Of a DNA stretch of 64,000 nt, positions 12,301-23,251 are shown piece by piece (the stretch's first letter is position 1; each line of letters starts with the position of its first letter). Source of the DNA: Diplosphaera chodatii (taxonomy: Eukaryota > Chlorophyta > Trebouxiophyceae > Prasiolales > Stichococcaceae); assembly GCA_032358165.1 (NCBI GenBank), contig JAALGY010000037.1:1203001-1267000 (forward strand), in the 5' to 3' direction. Position numbers and translations under genes: made by a program. The notes under the pieces were generated by a model that saw only the letters and a list, made by a program, of their open reading frames with translations, did not search any database and was not told the origin of the DNA.

Positions 12301-15300
12301 CCAGCAGCATCCACGTCTCGATGGTGCCCTGCAACATGTGGCACTCCCAACATGAACACCTGTTTGGGCACGAGGCGTTTGGCAGCGCCTTGCGCTTGGC
12401 CGCACAACAGGAGGCCCTGCAACCGAGGGCGACCATATTGTGTGATGCCTGCAGCCTATGCTGCTGGTGTGGCTACCCTGCTGTTTTGGTACCTGCAAGT
12501 GCCCCAGCTGGTACAGGGCCCCAGGCGGGCTGCCCAGGGGTTGCGGTGGTCGCGACGCACCTGGTTCTGGGCCTCCTGCGCGTCGTCCTGCGTGCCCAGC
12601 ACCTCCAGCAGCACGTTGTCGTGGCTGCGGGTGGCTGAGGTCATTGTGGTCTCGCTGTCGTGCGTGCTGTTGCGCCGGATCTGCATGGCGCATTCGAATG
12701 CACTATCCTTGACTAGCTCAAGCGGCGTCCCTTGACCGACACGTAAGTTGCAGTTCCCAGGAGAGCCGGAGCCGTGACAAGCAGCACAGCGTAACATCGC
12801 CACCGTGTCTTGTGGTGTGTTGCCACCCCACCTGGCCACTTGGTGCGGGGCTGTCTGCGCTGCCCAGGCCCTGCTGCGGCACGGCTGCAGGCGGCGGCAC
12901 ATCTGCTGTTGCCCCTGCAGACACATGTTTCCAACTGTAAGATGCTCACCCAACCGTGAGCAGCTGCTATGCTTCCAAGTGCTTGCATGGGATGTATCCA
13001 GCAGGGCGCCACATCAGGCGGGGCAGCAGGCAGGACGGCTGGCGCCTCAACAGGGTTTAAAGGGTTCAGCGGAAAGGCTGTCCCGCACCTGGTGCTGCCT
13101 GTGCTGCGGCGACGTCCGCATCTGTCAGCACCTGCGACGCGTTCTTGCCGGGACCCCCCAGGCTCGCCGAGGTGGCAGCCTCTGTAGACGATGTCTCCGC
13201 GGTTGGCGTGCGCACCGCGCAGATCTTGTAGCAGGCCTGCCAGGAGCAGCAGCCAGCGAATAACTATCGTGCACAAAAACAAAGACCACAGTCAAGTGCG
13301 AACTTATATCTGCCACATTACAGCAGTCGCTGCGCGCTTGGGCTTCAAAGGCAGCAGAACACGAGCGCACCACAACATTGGGGTGAGATATAGAGGCCGA
13401 GAGCAGCGACTCCCGTGCGGCGTCTGCGCTGTACTGATCCATTGGAGCCTCCATCACCTTCACCTGCAGACGTTGAGGGTGGTGCTGTGAGCAAACTGAC
13501 ACAGCAGGCTTGTACTTCCAATCATATTTCTGGGGTGTGGAAACGTGCTGTGACATGTCAAATGATCTTGCAGGCACGCACCGCAACAAGCACCCCTCGC
13601 CACCTGCCCTTGTATACACACCTGCATTGCAAAGCCGGCTGTGTTTGAGGCCCCGTTGTGTGACCTGGATGCTGTCATCCTTCCACCACAGCCCAGGGCG
13701 ACGTAAACCGCAGGTGGCACTGGCCGAAATGTGTGCTTGAAGCTGACATTTCAATGAATGTCATCATCGCACCCGAAGGAGCCGCGGCCAAGCACAGGGC
13801 CAATCTCCACACCCTCCAGGCCGCTCTGCATGCGCATCGCCAGCAGCTGTGCATGGTAGTCCGACAGGCCGCTGTCCAGCCGCAGCGTGCCTGCGCCGCG
13901 TAAACAAGGGTGTTGTCACACAGCAATGATGCATGCAGGCACATGCGCATGGCCGCGCGACCTCGGGCACCCACATGAAACGCATAGGTCTACGTGCCAG
14001 AGAGAGCTGCACTCTGGGGCTGACAGGCCTGCTGGTGCCTGCGGTGCAAACCAGCAGGGGGCCGCCTACCCGAGCGGGCGCGCGGGTTGCTGCCGGTGCG
14101 CAGCCCGGCCTCCCCCGGCAGCAGGGGCACCAGCGTGGAGTTGCCGCTGCCGCCGGCGCCGTCCTTCCCGGCCAGCGCCGGGTCCGCGGAGCCCGTGGGC
14201 GTCCAGCCGCTGCCGCCCGGGGGCGTGTTGGCGCTGCCCGATGTCCCGGTGCCCGCGTCTCCCTGCACGAAACCCACCAGACCCACAGTACGATGTACGC
14301 CCGGCATGCTGCTGATGCCCAGGAGTTGTGGTGTCTCTTTGCCAGCCTCGACAGCATGCTGGCCACGCCGCTGACCTTGGACTCCACGTCCCGCTGGCTG
14401 CTGGCCAGCTCGCTGTTCTGGTGCCGCAAGCGGAGGACGTAGCGCACGGCGAAGATGCACAGCACCGCGAGGATGATGAGCGCCAGGCCAAGCCCCAGGA
14501 TCAGGCCAGCCCACCAGGGGAAGTGTGAGCCACCTGCGCAGCAGTAAATTGTGGTTTTGGCAGGACTACGGTGATGTGTGTGGGGCCTGAAATCTGTGCA
14601 GCAAGACCTTCAGACGACCGGCTGATAGGTTTTAGTGTAGTTGTGACCCCACAGCAAGCAGGCTAGACTGCCAGCTGCAGCCGTGCATCAGGCAGTAGAC
14701 CGTGTGGCCGCACCTCCTGTGGAGTCTGCCACGCAGCTCACGCTGGTGTTCGACGAAATGTATGCCACCTCCCTGCAGACAGGTTCAGTGGCGACGCTTA
14801 TGGAGAGCACTCAGCTGTAAGAGCGCAGTGCAGGAACATCATCCATGTCATCCGTGAGGCAGCACATCGCATTTCAATGACATGTGCTAGGCTAGCATGG
14901 CAGAAGTGGCAGCAGGGGTTGCAGGCGCACCCGATGCCGATCTGATTGTTGGTGACTGGCAGGCTGCCGACATGGCGCCCCGTCACCAGCACGGTAGTAT
15001 TGGTGGGCTGCGTGATGAAGCGGGCGCCCAGCAGCTGCTGCAGCTGCTGCACGACGCGCTGCTGATACTGGTCGCACCCGTTGAAGTCGTTCGGCACGGT
15101 GTAGTCGATGATGGTGCTGTTGAACGTGAACTGCAGTGATCAAAACCGCCGTCATGATATTGCAGCTCAGTGTGCCATGCGCACTGCATGAGCATGCTGA
15201 TAGGAACCACGCCGCCGGGAGTGCGGTGTAGACTGCATTGGCACTACACAGAAGACAGCTGATTGTACGGCAACTCAGGTGACCCACCGTAGCCCCAGGC

Positions 15301-16212
15301 CTGCCGCTTATGGTCGGCCAAACCGCAAGAGCCTGTACAACATAGTCGCCATTCACGTTGCCAGAGTCTGCATTCGCCAGCTTGGACAGGCGCAAGCTGC
15401 TGAAGCCCAGGTTGCCTTGGCTCCCCACCTGTGCACGCCAGTTGCAGGCTCGCATGACTGTTGCACCTGGACATATTGCTTCACTAACATTCCCGAGGAG
15501 CCAGTCTGAACACACTCTGCCCGCTGCTGTGATGAGGACGACAGATGCAGCAGCAAGCGTCTGGGGCGCTGTCCGATGATGCCAACTTCAGCACACCGCT
15601 TACCAGTATGAGGCCAATGCCATGGTCGAAGTTGATGTCTGGGATGCTGTCAGTCGACGCATTGCTAGCGGCAATCGTGACATTGCGATTCACGTAAACG
15701 GTGGGCTGGAAGTCGGACTGCTTGAGCTTGATGTCAGCTGCAGACGCCCAAACAAGTATGCGTTAAGACTTGATGATATACATGCAGGTCAGCTGAACTT
15801 GGGATGTCCAGCACACACCTGGCATGCATTGCATGCTGCTGCAGCAGATGCATTGCACGCATGCACAGAGGCCCAGACCACAGCATGCATCCAATTGGTG
15901 CTCCTGCATGCTAGTTCTGTATGAGGCAGCAGCATGCAAATGACTACATGACTTGCAGGGGCTCCCCACCCACCCCGCAACAGCTGCATGCAGCCAGCGC
16001 ACATTGCATGCACACTCACATGAGATGAGAATTGCCCCGATGTTGCTCGAGCGCAGGGCCTGGGCGAAACCCGCGCTGGTGAGCACGAGCGTGGTGTTTG
16101 TGACGTCCACACCGACAAGCTGAGCGCTGACGCCCTTGGCTGCGCTGCATGCAGCCACAGCTGCCAGCGCTACCAGCGCGCTCCACCTCCGGCGGAACCC
16201 AGCGGCAACCAT
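9341..16212 (-). CDS. Receptor-like protein kinase 1 with non-LRR ectodomain
   Basis: Predicted single-pass plasma-membrane receptor kinase. The start at 16212 gives MVAAGFRRRWSALVALAAVA, a clear signal peptide. Ectodomain exons are 16212-16020, 15737-15604, 15428-15288, 15130-14931 and 14772-14714; all join in phase and carry N-glycosylation sequons. Exon 14533-14376 holds the membrane helix (WWAGLILGLGLALIILAVLC) and a short juxtamembrane helix. After a Gly/Ser linker (14262-14070) comes the kinase: IGPVLGRGSFG (13890-13773), VKVMEAP (13463-13371), hinge MLLEYADRGSLEQAI (about 12330-12222), GIIHGDLKPANVLLK (about 12060-11916), LADFGLSR and MPPEML (about 11775-11652), VDVYSLGVIMCQLYSG (about 11490-11296) and RPTVEEVIREL (about 11120). 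HGD replaces HRD. A long Ala/Ser/Pro tail ends at 9341. Exon 13719-13665 fits the glycine-rich loop poorly. Kinase 2 (35008-43047) is a paralogue. Confidence 0.8.
15781..16018. repeat. Cluster of GCATGC palindromes in first intron of receptor kinase 1
   Basis: The palindrome GCATGC occurs eight times within about 240 bases, plus another CATGCA at 15781. The cluster fills most of the first intron (16019-15738), just downstream of the signal-peptide exon. Random expectation for one hexamer in 240 bases is well below one. Its role is unknown: a factor-binding cluster or a local sequence bias are both possible. Confidence 0.6.
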
Positions 16213-18349
16213 GGCGCCCGCTGATGCTGTCAGGCCGACACTGCCTCCCTCGCCACAGCAGCAGCCACTTCCATGTATGCCCGTGCAAGTGGCAGCTCCT
16301 CTGGCCTGCACTGCTGCGCGGGGCAACCGACAGATTAGACATGGCATCATCAGTTTGGTTGCAGCACCCTGATAGCACCACATCGCTGATGTTGCAGCTG
16401 CAAGAGGGCAAGCGCGCGCAGCCGCGGTGGCAACACTTCATGAGTGTCCCTCAGACAGCAGGTCGGCAGATGCAGCATCCAGGTAGCGTGTTCACTTCGA
16501 GATGCCGGATGCAGATGCGGTGGGACACGAGCATCATACAGCCCTCTTGGCCTCCTAAAGCCGGCCACTCTGGCTGGCATCTGCCACTGGGCAGTGGCCA
16601 GGCTTCAGGCAAACTGCACATTCGCCTGGTATCCGGACAACATTTCGGGTCATGACGCTGCATGCAAGCCCGCAGGTTTGTGCCGCAGAGAGTGAGCTGT
16701 GTCAACGCTCGTGTGGCTGCGACGCCAGCGTCCACTTCGGCGATGTTGGGCCAGGCCACGCACGTACGGCGACCACCGACTGCCCGGTACTGCGCTGAGA
16801 CTGGTTCACCTGCTGTACAGGGGGCGCCAGCTGGGCTCGCCAGCAGCTCAGCACGCCGTGCACCCCGCGCTGTCCCAGTCGTTTGAGTGGTAGCTAGCGG
16901 CGCCTAGGAGAGCTGCACCGGGCGGCCGCCAGCGGCGCAAGGCTGCAACCGGAGAATGACCTCCGCGGCTACCGGCCGCAGCTGGCGGCAGCGGGCGCAG
17001 GGTGGATCCCTGCAACGATTGCGCTCTTTTCGTCGCTTTTCCAAAGGGGAATCGAAGACTTCTGTTCGACTGTTCCCCTGGGCTTTTGAGCCAGGGCGGG
17101 AATATCGACGTTCTGCCTGAGGTCCCAATGCGTTGTCGCTGGACAGGGGAAAGGGGGCCAGAGCACAAGGTTACAGGCCCCTGGCAGTGCGGTGAAATAT
17201 AGCATCTAGCAGTGCTTACAAACTCCACAGTGAGTCAATGAAGGAGATCTAGGCGGTGGAACGAAACCCAACCGCCAATCGCGTCTAACATGCAGCGGTC
17301 CTAGCAGGGCGCCAGTCATCATCCGCTGATGCACTGGCAGCTGCAGCATCCCGTGCCGCAGCGGCAGCAGGTGCAGAGGCACCGCATGCTGCGCTGGCGG
17401 CTTCGGGGGCGTGCAGCTGCCTGGAATCCTATTCAGCTGGCACCCTGCTGCCTCCGCGCAAACAAACCCAGAAAAGTAGCACCCAATATCTCCAGAGGTA
17501 CCAGTCACCATGCAGTACTGGACTCAGCCCCCAATGCGGCACCTAAATTGGTGCACCACCATCAATATGTGTGCAGACCCTCACCCCCGAATTGGAAATA
17601 CCAAGGCTAGCTGCCCCCAGCCGCAGTGATGTAACAACACCAGAGACAGCAATTCAATTGGTTCGGCTGATGTGGCACAAGTGGTTGCAAGCGCCAAGCT
17701 TGCCACCCCGGCCGCATCAAAGACGTGGCTGCTATCGGTTCTCAAAGTCCAACGCAGAGCATCTGCTACACGGCGCAGAGAGTCTGATAATGTAAAGGAA
17801 GGAAAGGACCAGGAAGGGCTCATGCCGCGGCCCTGGTCAGTGGCTGCCGACGGCTTCAGTGGTTTGAACTGTTGGCAGCACATGCTCATGGCGCTTGCTT
17901 TGCTGCGCCAGGCTACAGACTTCACCTTGCTGCGGCGTCAAACAGCCACATGCTAAGCTTCAACTCCTGCTGCACCGCTGCATCCCAGCAATGCGTTGAT
18001 ATTGGCTTTGGTGTGGCTGCATCGAGGCTGCTGCTGTGTCGGTGGGTGCGCCGTCAGTCGGCGTCTCACATGGCCGAAACTGTGGCTGAGAGAGTGTGGA
18101 TCTGACAAGGCTGCTGCTGTGCTGGAAGGCATGCGATGATGATATTGCACCGCCCCATCGGTGCCACAGCCAGCCGCACGCTGGCTCCTCTCACGGCCGA
18201 GCTGGGACGGTGCTGCTGTTGGTGTGCAGGTGTGGGCATGACGATGCTGCTCTTGATGTCTTGGCAATGCTAATCTTGTATGCTTGGCAGCGCTGCTGCT
18301 GTGCTGTGCAATGTATGTCGAGGCCGCTTGGTCGAAGGGTGCTGACGCG
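16213..18349. other. 2.1-kb non-coding region upstream of receptor kinase 1
   Basis: This region lies upstream of receptor kinase 1 and downstream of the SBP gene, both on the minus strand. Short open frames exist but none shows splice-consistent or family-like protein. A block at about 17046-17181 carries several inverted repeats: GGGGAA with TTCCCC, CCCTGG with CCAGGG, and GGGGCC with GGCCCC. The first two share bases and cannot both form. The SBP 3' untranslated region should occupy the right end. Confidence 0.45.
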
Positions 18350-21300
18350 TCACATGGCCGAGTTGGGGCGGTGCTGGGGCTGCTGCGGCGGCGAGGCCGG
18401 CGGCCGCAGCTGCGCGCTGCCCGGGCGGTTGACCGGGGACAGCTGGCCGCGCGCCGCCGGCGGCCACCCACCCTGCAGCGACGAGTCCGCCGCCGCCGCG
18501 CACGCCAGCGCAGACACCTGGGGCGGCAGGCTGGCCGGCCTCGCCGCCGCGGCGCCCCCCTGGCCGCCGATGCCGGCGGACCTGCGACCGGGGGCATGGC
18601 TGCGGTGTCAGCATGGCAGATGCACTGTCCTTTGCCCAGCAAGCAGCCTCGACAGCTATGCCTCTGCCCAAGGCTGTAACAGGGCATGGGTGCAAGAGGG
18701 CAGGTGCAGCCTGCGCTGCATGTCACCCTCGGCGCAGAGAAAACCCCTTCACAGCTGCGGCTGCCAGCACGCACCAGGACACGCGCTTGACAGTGGGGGA
18801 GAAGTCCACGCTCGGCAGGCCGCGGGCCTCGAATCTATCGTCTCTCGGGGACTGCCGCTGCTGCGCCTGTTGCATGGTTGCCTGCGCAGGTGGCAAGCTG
18901 TTCAGCAGCCATAGTGGCATCAGGCATGGGACATTTGGCCAGGTGCAAGAACCGATGGCATGCAGCACAAGGCTGCTGATGCAGATGCAGGAACGCACTC
19001 CCCCACTGTGATGCTGCCGGCCTACCCACCCTGTACTCGGCGTGCAGCTCCCGCTGCATGGCGAGCACCTCCGACTGCCGGGCCTCCATGTCAGCCTGGT
19101 GCGACTCCCACGCAGCCTGCAACGATCCCGAGACAGGTCATAACTGACTTCATGCACAAGGGGCGGGCATGTTGGCTTCAGCATGGGCGCCAAAACAGCC
19201 GGAACGCGGCGCGGGCTGGTCAGGGCCCGGTGCGGTGGCTTGACGCTGCCTGGCACCCTCTGCAGCGGGGCGCTGCTGTGCTGGACGCGTGCACCGGCCC
19301 ACCTGCTGGTGCTGCCGCAGACGCTCCGCGGCCTGCTGCTGCTGCAGGTGCGCCGCGCGCGCGCCCTCGTGCATGGACTGCGCCGTGTGGCCGACATGGC
19401 CAAAGTCAGGCGCCGACGAGGACAGGAACCTGCATACCCATGGACGTTTCTGGTGGACAACAACCCTCCGCTGCTTGCTGCCAAACGATGCCCGCACTGC
19501 ACCATGGGTGTGCTACAGAGTCCAGTGCCACAGGGCCCAGTGCCACAAGGTCTTGGAAGCAGTCGGGGGACCGGAGCGGAGCGACACCTGCCGGTGTGCT
19601 GCAGGGGGGGCCGGGCGTGCTGCTGCTGCTGCTGCTGCGGCGGCGGCGGCGGCGCCGGCTGCGGGCCGTTGGCGTCGCTCAGTGAGCGCAGGGTGGCGAC
19701 CAGCCCGTAGCTGTACAGCGGCTGGTGCTCCGTCTTCATGGTGGCGCCCACCAGCTGCTGCGCGAGCCACAGCGGCTCGGGCGCCTGCGCACCGCACGGC
19801 CAGAACCCTGATGAGATGTGTCCCCCCTACATGGAAGGCTCATCCATGCCCACAGCTTGCCCCCATTTCCAAGCCGTGTAGCTGTGTTAGCTCGCATGCA
19901 TATCTGCTTAGCACGGCATGACATGGATGACATGACCGTGACAGCAGGGGGCGGAACTCCACCTGGCTGGCGAAGGCGCGGGCCTCCGCCTCGTTGGGCA
20001 GGCCCAGGGACGAGGGCAACAGCCCCGCGGCCGGCTCCGCCTGAGCGTGCAGCTCGGCGGCCGCCGCCAGCACCTGCAGATGAGGAAGAACAAGCTCAGT
20101 GAGGGGCCGGGATCAGTGGCTGCCCTTCAGTAGGCTCCTGCAGATGATGCACGCTGGGGCAGATGCCATGGGCTTGTGGGGTCTGTAGTGTTATTAATGG
20201 CAGAATGCAACTCATCTATGGGGTCTGTTCTATGCTTTCACTCGACCTGCGGTGACAAATGCCACCGATGTGCAGGCGTACTGTGATAGTGGGATGCAAA
20301 CACACCTGCTGGTCCTGGTGCAGGTTGGACGACGAGCCGCCGTGCATGGCCATGGCCGCCAGGCCCTGCTGCACGTTCGTCGCGGCCACGCTGGCCTCCC
20401 AGTCGTAGTCCATCGCGGCCGTGGTGGTGGCGTGGCTCTGCGCGGAGGCCGGGTCCCCCGCCGCCGTCGCGATCTGGTGCTCGAACTTGGTGCCGCCAAA
20501 GTGCTGCGGCTGCAGCAGCCCCTCGCTTCGCTCGACCGCCGGCGTGGGCGCCCACTGCTGCTGCGGCAGGGCCTGCGGGCGGCAGCAGTGGGGTGTCAGT
20601 GAATGCCCAGCATTCAGCCATTCCGCTTTCGACCGCAGCATGGTCATCTGAAACCCCCAAACCTGCTCTCCAGCAACAGGGACTCTCCAGCAACAGGCTG
20701 TAGGGGTGCTTCCTGGCAGTCGCAACATGGCAGACCAAAGGTGGGGCTTGTGCATCAGAAGAGCGACTGTTAGCAAGTGCAGGCGTGTAATTGCAGGGTG
20801 ATGTGCCCACCAGCGGCGGCGGGTGCTGCTGGGGGTGCTGCAGCTGCGGGCTGCCCGCCCAGTGGTGGCGCAACGGCGCGGCGCCGCGGGGGCTGCGCCC
20901 CGGGGCCGCCCCCGGGCCATGCTGCGGCTGGTGGTGCTGCGGGGGCCACAGGCCGGCGGCCGCGGCTGCTTCCGCCGCTTCCGCCAGGGCGGCGCCGTCC
21001 GGCGCGGGCACGCTGCGCCGCTTGGTTGGGCGCCGGGACCACAGGGCAGCCTGCGGCGGCAGCAAAACACAGCTCCAGGTACATTACGCATGTCGAGGGT
21101 GACAGTACTGCACAAAGTACTGCTGCAGTCGTGGCTGGCTTCCTGGCCAGCTGCACGGAAGCAGCCCGGCAGCCAGCCACCAGCCTGGCTGAAGCATGGC
21201 TTGCTCAGTCAAAGGGAAGTTGCACCTCGGTGTCGGGCTCTTGGGGGCTGTGCGCACTCCGCCTGGGGCTGCGGTGCCAGGCCTGCAGGTCTGGGAACCA

Positions 21301-23251
21301 GGACACCTGCACCCGCCACATCTCACAGTCAGCCGTGTCCGAGGGGCTGTGTGCTAACCTAGCCGCCAGCCGCGCACTGTACCTCCGATGTACTCAGGGC
21401 CCTGTACCGACCCAGCTGAGCATGCACCCAGCCTGTCAGCCTGCTGCCATGCTGGAGTGCAGCGCAGCGCCAGCTGGCTGGTCGCTGCAGCACCAGCCAG
21501 CGCTGCAGGCGCATACTGGAATTCCACAGCGGCTACCTAGGAGCGACAGGGCACACCCCAGCAGCGCCCCACCTCGTGCGAGGCGACGCCGTCGTCGGGG
21601 CCCGCCATGTTGCGCGGGTGCTGCGGGGGGGCCAGCGGCTCGCCGCGCTCCCCCAGCCAGAACTCCGCCGGCGGCAGCTGCTGGGCCTGCAGCGGCAGAT
21701 GCGCCCCCCTTTGGTGCTGCTGACTTGGCCACAACACCTGAGGTAAGCCTGAGTTGCACCAGCTCCTGCGGTGCTCAGCATCGGGGCGCAGTCATTGTGC
21801 TTGGGCACCGGAACCGCAGCACAGGACTAGGGTACAGAGGGTTTTGGGTTGTCAACAGGAGCACGACATCCATGCTGCAGCACAAGCTCAGCACCCTCCT
21901 CCAGGACAGCGCCCACATTCCAAAAGCATCCAGTGCCGCACCTGCATCTGGCTCATGGAGAGCGATCGGCGCGCCCGCACCCCGGCAGCCTCTTGCCCCA
22001 GGGCCTCCGGCAGGGCATTGCTGTGGCTGCGCGACATGGCGAGCGCCTGCTGAAACGCCGTGGGCGGCGGCCGCCCCTGTTGCTGCTGCTGCTCGCCATG
22101 GAAGCTGCCGCTGTAGGCGCGGGCGTTCGGGGACAGGTCCCCCACAGGGTGGGCGCCGCCGCCGCGGGGGCGGTGCTGCGGGGGGGCCTCCTCGAGCGCC
22201 GCCGCCCGCCGCTCGGGGCTTGGGGAGTCGGAGGTGCCGGTGGAGGCGCGCAGGAGGCTGGGGCGGCGGGAGGGGCGGCCGGCGCGCGTCACGGTCGTCG
22301 GCTGCGTGGCCTCCTGGGCGTCGGCGGCCTCGTCTTCTGCGCCTGAAGACGCCGAGTCCGAGCCCCGCCGCCCGTGCGACGCCTGCCACTTGCGCCGCTG
22401 CCGGTCCTTGTGCGCCGCCAGCCGCTCGCGGCAGGATCTGTGCACGGGCGAACACGAACCAGGCGGGTGACTAGGGCACTGATCGGCGGTCCGAGCATGC
22501 CGAAAGTGCCCCCTGGCGCTGGGTACAAGGCACAGGCGCCGTGTAGCATCCAGTGGGGCTGGCACTGCAGCTGCTGTGGCACCTCAAGTAACTTCTGCGC
22601 CGTGCCCCGGCGCTCGATGCATCCTGACACGACAAGTTGAGGCACTGCCTCACCTGCGGGGCCCATCAAAGGCCGCCACATCATGGAAGCCGCAGCACTG
22701 CTGGCAGAATCGCTTCGCCTCGCCACTCAGGTACACCTGCGGGCCGGGAGGGCTGCCGTTAGCACTGTCTGAGCGCTGTTGCGGCTGCCGCTGCCCGGGG
22801 GCTGTACAGTATGAAGGCTGGCCCGTAGTTGTGACGTGTGAGAGCCTGGGGGAAAGGTACAAAGCCACAAACCTACTTCGGCTGTCGGGTACGCTCACCT
22901 GTTCGGCCAGAGCGTGCGCCTTGCAGCACCGGGAGCGGCGGTAGAAGCGCTTCTCGGCGGCCAGCGCCGCGCCACAGCCGTCCACCTGATGGCCACGTCG
23001 CAAAACACAGAAGGCATTTACTTCTGCCTGTTCAAACCCTCCCCGCACGGAAGCTACGCTCACGGCAACCCTGCGCAGCTGGGACAACAACAAATAGATC
23101 GTACGTCAGTGTATCGTGTCGTAGCCTGGACACGGCTCACCCTGCAGACGGCTGCGGATCCAGATGCCCGGGCACGCTGCTCGGGATCCGGTTCTGCAGA
23201 GGCACCGCCGTCCTGCGCGGCGGCGGCCTGGTGCGGAGCCGGCGTCGCCAT
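18350..23251 (-). CDS. SBP-box (squamosa promoter-binding-like) transcription factor
   Basis: Nuclear DNA-binding regulator; SBP domains bind sites with a GTAC core. The start MATPAPHQ at 23251 opens exon 23251-23141, which ends in VCR. Exons about 22985-22900 and 22736-22656 continue the zinc domain, and the next begins near 22439. Joined, the first pocket is CRVDGC...CKAH, and the second is CQQC-x3-H plus the Cys of RSCRERLAAHK; the basic KDRQRRK nuclear signal overlaps it. All eight expected zinc ligands are present. Downstream exons (about 21720-21578, 21309-21219, 21060-20810, 20580-20305, 20073-19950, 19795-19590, 19395-19265, 19120-19025, 18590-18350) encode a long Gln/Ala/Pro-rich region with a short helical segment (QADMEARQSEVLAMQREL), ending ...RPNSAM. 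No ankyrin repeats were seen, unlike Chlamydomonas CRR1. Some C-terminal exon borders are approximate. Confidence 0.82.
19617..19646. repeat. CTG/CGG trinucleotide run
   Basis: A run of CTG followed by CGG units. Read on the minus strand it encodes the Pro then Gln stretch PPPPPQQQQQQ within the C-terminal region of the SBP factor. Such runs are prone to length change. Confidence 0.6.
20666..20697. repeat. Tandem 15-base repeat, two copies
   Basis: CTCTCCAGCAACAGG occurs at 20666-20680 and again at 20683-20697, separated by GA. It lies in an intron of the SBP gene, between the exons at about 20.6 and 20.8 kb. Confidence 0.7.

Noticed and set aside
20777..22474. 565-codon plus-strand open frame
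   Set aside because: It is antisense to several SBP-gene exons; GC-rich codons on one strand leave open frames on the other. Its Arg/Pro/Ala-rich product has no family signal.
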